Below, one piece after another: positions 36,560 through 43,877 of a stretch of 64,000 bases of DNA (positions within the stretch are counted from its first letter, which is position 1; every line of letters begins with the position of its first letter). Under the pieces are notes generated by a model that was not told the origin of the DNA, ran no database searches, and saw only the letters and a list, made by a program, of their open reading frames with translations. The stretch lies in contig JAAWWF010000010.1 of assembly GCA_021404565.1 (NCBI GenBank), positions 124,001 to 188,000 on the forward strand, written 5' to 3'. The stretch is from Roseivirga sp. Lineage in GTDB: Bacteria > Bacteroidota > Bacteroidia > Cytophagales > Cyclobacteriaceae. Both the position numbers and the translations under genes were made by a program.

Positions 36560-37207
36560 TCAGATATTCACTATCCCCTCTTTGATCGCTTTTACGATGA
36601 GTCCTGCGGTATTCTTTACCCCCAGTTTTTCAATCAGGTGCCTGCGATGCCCCTCCGCTGTACGCGGGCTGATAAAGAGCTTTTCGGCTATTTCTTTGGC
36701 CGTGTACTCCTGACAAATCAGCTCCAGCACCTCAATCTCCCGAGGAGAAAGTGAGATGTTGTTCTTCAATACAGGTTTTTTTCGGGCATGGCCCTTCAGT
36801 CCGGTGAGCATGGCTTGCGATACGCTTTTGGTAAAGTAATAACCTTCACGATATACCGATTCAATGGCTCTCTGCAGAGTTTCCGGGTCGGTATCCTTAA
36901 GCAGATAACTGTTGGCACCAAGCTCCATCAGATAAGCAATCATTTTGGTATCGCTATAGGTAGTGAGAATGATTACTCCCAACTCAGGATATTGAGGCCT
37001 TAGGATTTTCAGAGCCTCAATACCGTCCATATCAGGCATATCCAGGTCCAGCAAGAGTACATCTGTCTGGATGTCCTCGAGTTTACTCAGGAGCTCTTTT
37101 CCATTTGAAGCCTCAAATACCAGCTCCACATCTTCCATTTGCTCTATCAGAAAGTGTATTCCCTCTCTGAAAAGTTTGTGGTCGTCAACTATAGCTACTT
37201 TTATCAT
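36560..37207 (-). CDS. NarL/LuxR family response regulator
   Basis: 215 residues. The receiver has Asp8, Asp9 and phospho-acceptor Asp54 in LLLDLDMPDMDG. The C-terminal HTH contains LSPREIEVLELICQEYTAKE and FISPRTAEGHRRHLIEKLGV. It follows the kinase gene at 37246 on the same strand by 38 nt and is its cognate regulator. The partial gene at the right edge of the window encodes a close relative of its HTH end. Confidence 0.95.
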   Translation of the reverse strand: MIKVAIVDDHKLFREGIHFLIEQMEDVELVFEASNGKELLSKLEDIQTDVLLLDLDMPDMDGIEALKILRPQYPELGVIILTTYSDTKMIAYLMELGANSYLLKDTDPETLQRAIESVYREGYYFTKSVSQAMLTGLKGHARKKPVLKNNISLSPREIEVLELICQEYTAKEIAEKLFISPRTAEGHRRHLIEKLGVKNTAGLIVKAIKEGIVNI

Positions 37208-37245
37208 TTTATTGGTCTTTTAAATCTTTTATTAATCACAGGAAA

Positions 37246-38055
37246 TCATTCTTCCCGATCATTATTGGTCGGCCCCGTGGCCGCCTTCATAGTAAGAGAG
37301 ATTCCGTTTTCCTGGTTTTCACCATACCGGAGCTCTCCCTGCATCAAGCTTAGTCTGCTTACAATATTCTGCATACCCAAACCTGCTTTCGCTGTTGACT
37401 TATTGGTCAGTCCTACCCCGTTGTCATGATAGCTGAATTGTACCTGCTCCTGATCGCCAAACAGCTCCATATACACCTCAGTGGCTCCGGAATGCTTTAT
37501 AGTGTTGTTCAGAAGCTCCTGCACAATCCGGAACCAGTTCAACTCATATTCTTTGTCCATTTGCCCTCTCCAGCTATTTTTGAAACAGACTTTGATGGCT
37601 CCGCTTTCACTGAGCTGATCGGCCATATTAGCGATGGCCTCTACCAGGCCCAGGCGCTCCAGCACCACTGGTTTCAGATCATGGGAAACCCTGCGTACGC
37701 TGGTCATGGTCTCTTCCAGTAAGTCCATCGCTTTCTCTTTTAGCTCCTGAAATTTCTCCGGGTTTCCGTCCTGCTCCAGGTGTCGAAAATAAAGCTTAGA
37801 GGTGCTCAACATGGCTCCTACCCCATCATGCAAATCCTTACCGATTCTATTTCGCTCCTTCTCCTGACTCAGCAGGTTGGCCCGCATTAGCTGCTGCTGA
37901 TATTCTGCCTCCTTAGCCTGATGTTCTTTTTGCTGTTTGATAATTCTTCGCTGGTAGGCGAGGAAGAAGAAGACTACTCCCAGAGCAAGGAGAAACATGC
38001 CGAGCATGCCTGCGAGGAGCAGTTCGATATTCGTTATGTCTGCTGTTTCACCCAT
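37246..38055 (-). CDS. NarX-type sensor histidine kinase with a single membrane anchor
   Basis: About 269 residues from the ATG at 38055 (MGETADITNIELLLAGMLGM). One membrane helix, a basic coiled coil (QRRIIKQQKEHQAKEAEYQQ) and a HisKA_3 domain follow. The H box is ERNRIGKDLHDGVGAMLS, and the ATPase domain has a degenerate N box ELLNNTIKHSGATEV and G box GLGMQNIVSRLS. There is no sensor domain in this chain. Its start lies inside the upstream membrane protein gene (22-nt overlap), which likely supplies the sensing part. Confidence 0.9.
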   Translation of the reverse strand: MGETADITNIELLLAGMLGMFLLALGVVFFFLAYQRRIIKQQKEHQAKEAEYQQQLMRANLLSQEKERNRIGKDLHDGVGAMLSTSKLYFRHLEQDGNPEKFQELKEKAMDLLEETMTSVRRVSHDLKPVVLERLGLVEAIANMADQLSESGAIKVCFKNSWRGQMDKEYELNWFRIVQELLNNTIKHSGATEVYMELFGDQEQVQFSYHDNGVGLTNKSTAKAGLGMQNIVSRLSLMQGELRYGENQENGISLTMKAATGPTNNDREE

Positions 38056-38690
38056 AGAGCTGTCGAGTAGAAACCTATCAAAACACCTGTAAAAACCATA
38101 TTCAATACCCAACTCGCCAGCATAATGTCTACAGATTGTTCACGAAGACTATTCACAAAAAAGAATAAAACCATAGTTCCTGAATAATGAAGAAGTACAC
38201 CGATATTAAACCACATCATAGGTGTAATTCGATAATCCTGCGCCTTTTTTTGGCCAATGAGCTCATAGAAGTACAAAAGAGACAAAAGAATGAATAGAAT
38301 TCCTGATGCGACTATTGCATTTGAGTTGAATATGTCCATACTCTGCAAAAAGAGAGTGTTTAAAATCGAAAAAAGCACTACAAGCCCCAATATCCATCTC
38401 ATCAGATTAATAGAAAAGGAAGTAAGAGACATCACATATACTCTATACATTGCCCATATCAGCACTGGAACGAAAACGTGATAAACCCATAAGTTAGGTT
38501 CGACCCGGATACGTAAAACATAGGTTAAAGTGTCATTAAGAAAAGACAAGCCTACTATTACCAAAATTCTAACCTGAAGGGGAGATAACTTCTTCAACCT
38601 GAAAAGGCCAATTAATAGAGGTATATATATTAGAAAGTAAGAAACCTTCAACCAGACCTCCAACTTGATAAAGGGATTTGAACCATCCAT
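38034..38690 (-). CDS. Multi-pass membrane protein, probable sensor subunit of the kinase
   Basis: 218 residues with about seven predicted membrane helices and very short loops (SYFLIYIPLLIGLFRLKKLS, VYHVFVPVLIWAMYRVYVMS, MWFNIGVLLHYSGTMVLFFF). It resembles the 7TM sensor part often fused to kinases in Bacteroidota, here on a separate chain. The 3' end overlaps the kinase start by 22 nt, which implies coupled translation. The gene begins 88 nt before the upstream minus-strand gene ends. Confidence 0.8.
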   Translation of the reverse strand: MDGSNPFIKLEVWLKVSYFLIYIPLLIGLFRLKKLSPLQVRILVIVGLSFLNDTLTYVLRIRVEPNLWVYHVFVPVLIWAMYRVYVMSLTSFSINLMRWILGLVVLFSILNTLFLQSMDIFNSNAIVASGILFILLSLLYFYELIGQKKAQDYRITPMMWFNIGVLLHYSGTMVLFFFVNSLREQSVDIMLASWVLNMVFTGVLIGFYSTALWVKQQT

Positions 38691-38777
38691 ATACTATTCA
38701 CTCTTAGGTTCCAATTAATTAAATGTAACCCAAAAAGTACAGAATAGTCCAAATTAGTCATGCAGATATTGCCATGG

Positions 38778-39602
38778 TTATCCATCTCCTCCTCCGCAAA
38801 ATGGAGGACACGCCTGAACAAACTCCAGATATTCAACTTGCTTGCGAGTATGGTCACGCTCTGCAGATTCTGAATTATTAATTTCAATAATAGGTGTAAA
38901 AATATCCTCATCCATCAAAAAATCAGCTGGGTTTGCTCCAAATAATATCCTGAATTCACTATCTGGCTTTATAAAATCATGCATAATTTTGGCATGCTCC
39001 TTATTTATAAAATATCTCTTAGTGCGAACAACGTATCTCTTATCAAGATTTTCAGGCCCTTTTTCAGTCTGAGTACTATAGAATAATATCGACCTGGCAG
39101 CAGGTGGTACCCTGAGCCAATTATTTGACAGTAAGCGCACCAGATCATTGGACACGCCCATACCTGCTTTGCCCTCATTGGGTATCAACTCGGGTGCCCC
39201 ATACTCATAACTGTCATTTAACACCTTACTGATCCCATAACAAGCCATTATTGCTTCTGACTCTTTGTTAGTTCCATCTTTGGTAACATTGACAAGCTCA
39301 AAAAAGATATTGACAAAATCACCTTGATCGACCTTGTCAACCCCAAGTGTCAAATACAGACGCCATGTTGGCTCTTTATCAGGGTTTCCGTACGTCTCAA
39401 GATTACCCTTGAAGTTCTTATATTCGGTAGTCTCTTTACCATCAGTTCCTTCTTTAAATTTCCCCAAGATTAAACCACTTCTGAATTCACGCGTATTTGA
39501 CTCAAAGCAAGCATCAATCTCTGGAGCACTGCAGTTTGACCAATTTGTTTTTAAACTCTTGAGTCTGTCCGTTGACGAAAGATCTAAATTTAAACGTTCC
39601 AT
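38778..39602 (-). CDS. Unrecognised soluble protein ending in CPPFCGGGDG
   Basis: 274 residues without signal peptide or membrane segment. Recognisable stretches are NFKGNLETYGNPDKEPTWRL, GVSNDLVRLLSNNWLRVPPA and ARSILFYSTQTEKG. The C-terminus FVQACPPFCGGGDG combines a Cys-Pro-Pro-x-Cys unit with a glycine run, which is unusual for an ordinary enzyme. It lies downstream of the LecB-like lectin gene but is separated from it by a terminator hairpin. A TACTTTTG -7 box lies about 20 nt upstream of its start. I assign no function. Confidence 0.6.
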   Translation of the reverse strand: MERLNLDLSSTDRLKSLKTNWSNCSAPEIDACFESNTREFRSGLILGKFKEGTDGKETTEYKNFKGNLETYGNPDKEPTWRLYLTLGVDKVDQGDFVNIFFELVNVTKDGTNKESEAIMACYGISKVLNDSYEYGAPELIPNEGKAGMGVSNDLVRLLSNNWLRVPPAARSILFYSTQTEKGPENLDKRYVVRTKRYFINKEHAKIMHDFIKPDSEFRILFGANPADFLMDEDIFTPIIEINNSESAERDHTRKQVEYLEFVQACPPFCGGGDG

Positions 39603-39676
39603 TTATTTAAGTTTTGTTTTCTTAAAATTGATCATTCGTTCAAAAGTATTTTAGAGCATAAATTGTCTTTTTACCC

Positions 39677-39694
39677 AAACAGGTAGAAATACCT
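39677..39694. repeat. Palindromic box shared with 60651-60666
   Basis: AGGTA-GAAA-TACCT (39681-39694) is a 5-4-5 palindrome. The 16 nt AAACAGGTAGAAATAC (39677-39692) recur exactly at 60651-60666 in another intergenic gap, and GTAGAAATACT recurs near 55684. It lies upstream of the gene at 38778-39602 and could be a regulator-binding site. Confidence 0.4.
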
Positions 39695-39709
39695 ATACTC
39701 TAAACAATC

Positions 39710-39739
39710 AAAAACCATCTCAGATTTTGGGATGGTTTT
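39710..39739 (-). terminator. Terminator after the LecB-like lectin gene
   Basis: AAAACCATC (39711-39719) pairs with GATGGTTTT (39731-39739). The A/T-flanked stem is bidirectional in form and lies 40 nt after the lectin stop codon. Confidence 0.7.
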
Positions 39740-39778
39740 CGTACTCATTTGGCCCATAAATCAGGGTAATTCTGGTAC

Positions 39779-40177
39779 TTAACCCGCTGACACCGGAGTA
39801 AAAAGGTCAAAGAACACCACCGCATCGTCAAAGTCATTATCTGTGCCATCTTCACTATCTACAGAAACATGCAGGTGTCCACCGGCTTCACAATATATGG
39901 GTGCGTTGACTTTGCTCGGTTCACCGTTATTATGATTAATTTCTACTTCAAACGTAAGTTCCCGGGTCTTGTGCTGCGAGATGTCAATACTCGCTTCCCC
40001 GAAGCGAATGTTATTTTCGGATCCGGCTTCTTTCACAAAACTACCCTCGTACCCTATCTGGCTACAAGAAACTTTGACTTCTTGTGCGTCTTGGGCAAAA
40101 AAGGAAAAAACATTAAGATAAAGGGTGTTCCTGCTGGCTGCACCAGGCGTAATCACTACTGATTGCATATTTGACAT
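39779..40177 (-). CDS. LecB/PA-IIL-like calcium-dependent lectin
   Basis: 132 residues, no signal peptide. The C-terminal loop VSVDSEDGTDNDFDDAVVFF closely matches the calcium- and sugar-binding loop of Pseudomonas LecB (SEDGTDNDYNDAVV), which holds two calcium ions. The preceding strands (LTFEVEINHNNGEPSKV) align with LecB as well. LecB binds fucose and mannose and uses a C-terminal Gly from the partner subunit; this protein also ends in Gly (TPVSAG) but with a longer tail. An N-terminal extension of about 20 residues is present. ATG 40177 is preferred since it keeps a constant distance (21 nt) to leader copy A. Confidence 0.8.
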   Translation of the reverse strand: MSNMQSVVITPGAASRNTLYLNVFSFFAQDAQEVKVSCSQIGYEGSFVKEAGSENNIRFGEASIDISQHKTRELTFEVEINHNNGEPSKVNAPIYCEAGGHLHVSVDSEDGTDNDFDDAVVFFDLFTPVSAG

Positions 40178-40198
40178 ACTATTGTTGATTTAATTAGA

Positions 40199-40262
40199 CC
40201 TACTCTCTTCTGGCTTTTTCGCAACCGCTAAAGCTATCAGCGAACGCGGTCGGCTCCCGGCT
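40199..40262 (-). promoter_or_regulatory. Structured leader element, copy A (lectin gene)
   Basis: On the minus strand, from 5', it has the small stem CGG-GAG-CCG, the inserted hairpin with arms around GCTGATAGCTTTAGC and CGC/GCG, then AAAAAGCC and the tail GAGAGTAGG, ending 21 nt before the ATG. It lacks the 5' AAGTGG hairpin and the covarying stem found in copies B, C, D, F and G. It is therefore a 3' half of the element. Confidence 0.7.
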
Positions 40263-40580
40263 TGTAAATAATTAAGCGCTTGATTTACTCTTCAAAGGTG
40301 AGACATAGCTCAGGGAAATTTGAGCGCAGAAATGATGGTTTTAGTAAGCTAGGTTGATATACCAAATAACAGGAAGAAGTACTTATCGAAGTTCTTTAAG
40401 GTTTTTTTTCAGAGACAGGCCCACAAGTATCAACTCCGTCCGAATTTGATTCTAAGGAGTCTCATGTTACTTTCACAACTTAGCTCTTCTCAAAATTTGA
40501 GAGTTGGCTTCAAGGTCGTATCGGTACTGACGGGACTGCCTAGTCCTGATTCCTGATATACTGATTCTCTAATTCCCTGA
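40263..40580. other. Intergenic stretch upstream of the lectin leader
   Basis: About 320 nt between the LytTR regulator stop and leader copy A. I find no coding frame, RNA gene or TAnnTTTG box pointing at the lectin gene. The lectin transcript presumably begins here. Confidence 0.4.
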
Positions 40581-41375
40581 CTACAGGTAGCTCTTCAAAT
40601 TGGGGCGATAGGAACGGGAAACTTTGACCTTCTCCTGATTGCTGAGCGTAAGCATCAGTTCATTATTGAAATAGGGCTCTATCTCTTTCACCATGATCAT
40701 ATTCACGATGGCTGACTTGCTTACCCTGACAAAGCGATAGGCCTGGAGCTTCGTTTCCATTTCTTTAAGGGAAGCCCGGACTACATGAGATTTCTCCTGA
40801 GTATGCACCTTGATGCAATAGTCATAGCCCTCGATCCAGTGGATTTCAGCATAGTCGACAAAGGAGATTTTCCCTGAGTTTTTAATGGTCAGTTTGTTCC
40901 ATGAGGGCAGGCTGTCTTGTTGTGTCAGAATTTCTCCCTCCGGGCTCTGATCCTTGCCGGCAAGGTAAGCACTCACCAGCTGTTCCAATATCTGCGCCTG
41001 ACCAGACGGCTCTTGGGCAAGGCTGTTCTTTGCCAAAGCCAGTACCTCCGCAAAACGTTCATTGCTAAAGGGTTTTAACAGGTAGTCCTGAGCATTCATT
41101 TCAAAGGCTTTTACCGCATACTGATCATAAGCTGTGGCAAAAATGACATAGGGTATCTGCCATGAAATGCTGTTGAGCACCTCAAAACCATTGACTTTCG
41201 GCATCTGTACATCCAGAAAGACCAGATCGGGTTTGAGCAAATCTATTTGCTCAATTGCCTCAATCCCGTTTTTACAAATCGCCACTACGGCAAAGTCAGG
41301 TTCTTTGCTCAGTAAAAGCTCCAGCCCCTCACGTGCCTGTGGTTCGTCATCCACTATAATGGTTCTGATAGCCAT
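40581..41375 (-). CDS. LytTR family response regulator
   Basis: About 264 residues from the ATG at 41375 (MAIRTIIVDDEPQ). Start codons further upstream would overlap the kinase stop and add a non-conserved tail. The receiver has Asp9, Asp10 and phospho-acceptor Asp55 in VFLDVQMPK, and Lys in YLLKPFSNERF. The C-terminal LytTR domain contains AEIHWIEGYDYCIKVHT and FVRVSKSAIVNMIMVKEIEP. It is separated from the kinase stop codon by one base, so the two are coexpressed. Two esterase-fold genes lie directly upstream on the same strand. Confidence 0.95.
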   Translation of the reverse strand: MAIRTIIVDDEPQAREGLELLLSKEPDFAVVAICKNGIEAIEQIDLLKPDLVFLDVQMPKVNGFEVLNSISWQIPYVIFATAYDQYAVKAFEMNAQDYLLKPFSNERFAEVLALAKNSLAQEPSGQAQILEQLVSAYLAGKDQSPEGEILTQQDSLPSWNKLTIKNSGKISFVDYAEIHWIEGYDYCIKVHTQEKSHVVRASLKEMETKLQAYRFVRVSKSAIVNMIMVKEIEPYFNNELMLTLSNQEKVKVSRSYRPNLKSYL

Positions 41376-41376
41376 A

Positions 41377-42498
41377 TTATACCACTTCAGTTTTAGGGAT
41401 GACAATGGTGGCTATGACCTCATCGGTGTTTGTATCATTTCTGAGCTCAAAGGCATAATCTTCAAACATATAAGAAAGCCGCTTTTGCACATTGCTAAGG
41501 CCTATCCCCTTGTTTTCATCCATTGCCCAATCAGCTGGTAAGGGGGTGCCATTGTTGCTCACCGTAAGTGTAAGTTTAGTTCCGGCAGCATGAGCTTTAA
41601 CCTTGATCAGGGCGGCATTCAGGTTTTCCGTTACCCCGTACTTAAACGCATTTTCAATAATGGGCTGCAGGATTAAACTGGGTACCCCACAGCTTTTAAG
41701 GGCCTCCGGTATATCCAATTCTACGGTCAGTCTGTCGCTAAAACGTTCTTTCTCGATCTCCAGGTATTTGGTGATCACCATCAGCTCTTGTTCCAAAGTT
41801 ATCATCTCGGTGGCTTCCATTTGCAGGCTGGTTCTGAGCAGGTCGCTCAGAGAGGAGATCATGGCTGTAGCCTTTTCTTCTTTTTTGGCCCTTACCATCA
41901 TAGAAATAGTATTGAGGGCATTGAACAGAAAATGTGGATTAAGCTGAGCCTGCAGCGCATCGAGTTTTGATTTTGATAGTTGCGACTGGAGATCAAGACT
42001 TCTGAGTTTTTCGTTCCGATGCTTTTCATAGTAGTCAAGGGCGGCAATCATGCTTACAAAGAAAAAGCCCTGTCCCATGGCAATGAATGAAAATGGAAAG
42101 AAGAATTTCATCTGCTCGGACAGCAGTGTCCAATAAGGCCTTTGTTCTTTAAAGCCAAACAAGAACTCATATATGGTCAGATACAAAAAGTGTTGTACCA
42201 ATGACTGTAAGAACCCAGCTGCCACCACGAGTAAAAGTACCCTTAGCCAGGCTTTGATGCCCGATACAGGTCTGATACGCATATAGGCTTTGTAAAGAAA
42301 AACCAGCGCTACCGCCCATAAAGCATAGTTAATGACAGAATCGGTAATGCGAATATCCCACTGGACACCATCGTTTTTACCTGTTATGAAATATGACCAG
42401 GACCTGGCCATTTCAAACAAAATCTGCAATACCAAAAAAGCCGCGAACACCTTCCAGTATTTCTTAAAGAACTGCCTTGTCTGATCTCGCCTTTCCAT
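41377..42498 (-). CDS. LytS-type sensor histidine kinase
   Basis: 373 residues. Four or more membrane helices occupy residues 15-165, then a short coiled coil leads to the His_kinase module. The H box is LQAQLNPHFLFNALNTISMM, the N box PIIENAFKYGVTENL and the G box KGIGLSNVQKRLSYMF. There is no separate sensory domain. The regulator at 40581 follows immediately, and the upstream esterase-fold gene ends 54 nt before its start. One operon of four genes is plausible. Confidence 0.95.
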   Translation of the reverse strand: MERRDQTRQFFKKYWKVFAAFLVLQILFEMARSWSYFITGKNDGVQWDIRITDSVINYALWAVALVFLYKAYMRIRPVSGIKAWLRVLLLVVAAGFLQSLVQHFLYLTIYEFLFGFKEQRPYWTLLSEQMKFFFPFSFIAMGQGFFFVSMIAALDYYEKHRNEKLRSLDLQSQLSKSKLDALQAQLNPHFLFNALNTISMMVRAKKEEKATAMISSLSDLLRTSLQMEATEMITLEQELMVITKYLEIEKERFSDRLTVELDIPEALKSCGVPSLILQPIIENAFKYGVTENLNAALIKVKAHAAGTKLTLTVSNNGTPLPADWAMDENKGIGLSNVQKRLSYMFEDYAFELRNDTNTDEVIATIVIPKTEVV

Positions 42499-42551
42499 AT
42501 ATTACTGCTAAAATAGGGGGAAATCTTCTTTCCAGCCTTTTGCCTGGTCTG

Positions 42552-43838
42552 CTACTTCAGTTGCGCAAGCTTTTTTTCTATTGCCTCGCGCCTTTCATCC
42601 CCCTGAGCAATAGCCAGCACAATGGCTTTCTTATATGCCTTCTTTGCCTTTGCGCTGTTATTCATGGTACTGTAAGCCTCGGCCAAGGCTATATGCACAG
42701 TCACTGAGTTTGGGTAAAACTGGTTAACTCTATCATAAATACGGATAGCTTTTTCTGGTTTATCGTGCTTAAGGTAGAAGGCAGCAAAGCCCAGCACCCT
42801 GTTGAGATTTACACCTTCAAAGTTTTCGCCAAAGATAGTCATCAAGTCCTCAAACAGTGAAAAGTCATCTGCTCTTTCGGCCATTCTCATCAGAGAAATA
42901 AGTCCGGGAGGTTTGGAGGTACCACCATATTCGATGGCACGCTCAACATAGTGCTTTTTCATGGCCGGAAGCCCTCCTTTTGACTCAAAGTCTTCGAGGT
43001 CCTTATATTCAAGCTGATCTGCTCTATAGGCTGCATATACGGTCTTCAGACCTGCTTGCCAGAGTCTGTAAACAGAGATTTCAATAAACTTTTCATAATC
43101 CGGCTCAATCGGATTGAATTTCCATTCGAGGCTTGCCGGAGCCTTTTTCCTTAGCAAAGAATCGAGGCTCAAAGCAGCAGTCGTAACCGTACGCTCATTA
43201 TTAAGTACACCAAAGTACAGGTGCTTTTTGGTTTCGGGATGAACAAAGGCCAGTTCTACCAAAGCCTGAAAATCTATCAGGCTTATATCATAACCTCCCA
43301 GATAAGGGCTGGCTGGTATATAGTTTTGAAACAGATAAGGCCGCCTGGAAAGTGCATGAAAGATAAAGCCCGAGGTATAATGCCAGCCCATCGCGGTTCG
43401 GTCCGGGTGAGTTCTGTAATTTTGCTCAACGAATGGAAAGATATCAGCTTCCATAAAATCAAGAAACTGATCAGCCCCCTCAGAACCAAAGGCAAAGTAG
43501 GCATTGGACTCATTGGAAATTCCCACAATGATTACCTCAGGCATATTGCCAAACTCCATCAACCGTTGTAAGCCACCTACCGCAAATTTGAAATAGAAAT
43601 CTCCATGCAGAGAGTACACCACCGGATAAGCATCGTCAGTCTGTTCGTATGAGGGAGGCAATGACACCTGTACCTGCCAGCTTCCAGCCAGCCTATCAGT
43701 CTCAAAGGTATAGGTTTTAGCTATGGACAGGTCCTCACCCCTACGATCTACCAGGGATGAAGATTCACCCTGAGCAAGTCCTTGGCTGACTGTCAGGCAG
43801 AGCAGAAGAAAGCTTGTTAAAAAAGAAAGTCTTTTCAT
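42552..43838 (-). CDS. Esterase-D-fold protein with C-terminal TPR, likely pseudoenzyme
   Basis: About 428 residues from the ATG at 43838, which starts a signal peptide (MKRLSFLTSFLLLCLTVSQG). Residues of about 30-290 match the esterase D/putative esterase fold (YPVVYSLHGDFYFKFAVGG, VIIVGISNESNAYF). The nucleophile elbow expected as GHSxGG reads AMGWHYTSGF, and the expected catalytic His region reads PIEPDYEKF, so Ser and His both appear lost. The C-terminus has TPR-like helices (AIRIYDRVNQFYPNSVTVHI). Its paralogue at 43878-45491 retains these residues. It may be a binding or regulatory partner. Confidence 0.8.
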   Translation of the reverse strand: MKRLSFLTSFLLLCLTVSQGLAQGESSSLVDRRGEDLSIAKTYTFETDRLAGSWQVQVSLPPSYEQTDDAYPVVYSLHGDFYFKFAVGGLQRLMEFGNMPEVIIVGISNESNAYFAFGSEGADQFLDFMEADIFPFVEQNYRTHPDRTAMGWHYTSGFIFHALSRRPYLFQNYIPASPYLGGYDISLIDFQALVELAFVHPETKKHLYFGVLNNERTVTTAALSLDSLLRKKAPASLEWKFNPIEPDYEKFIEISVYRLWQAGLKTVYAAYRADQLEYKDLEDFESKGGLPAMKKHYVERAIEYGGTSKPPGLISLMRMAERADDFSLFEDLMTIFGENFEGVNLNRVLGFAAFYLKHDKPEKAIRIYDRVNQFYPNSVTVHIALAEAYSTMNNSAKAKKAYKKAIVLAIAQGDERREAIEKKLAQLK

Positions 43839-43877
43839 GTTCAATTGGGATTGGTGATAGAGTAAGTAGACAGCATG

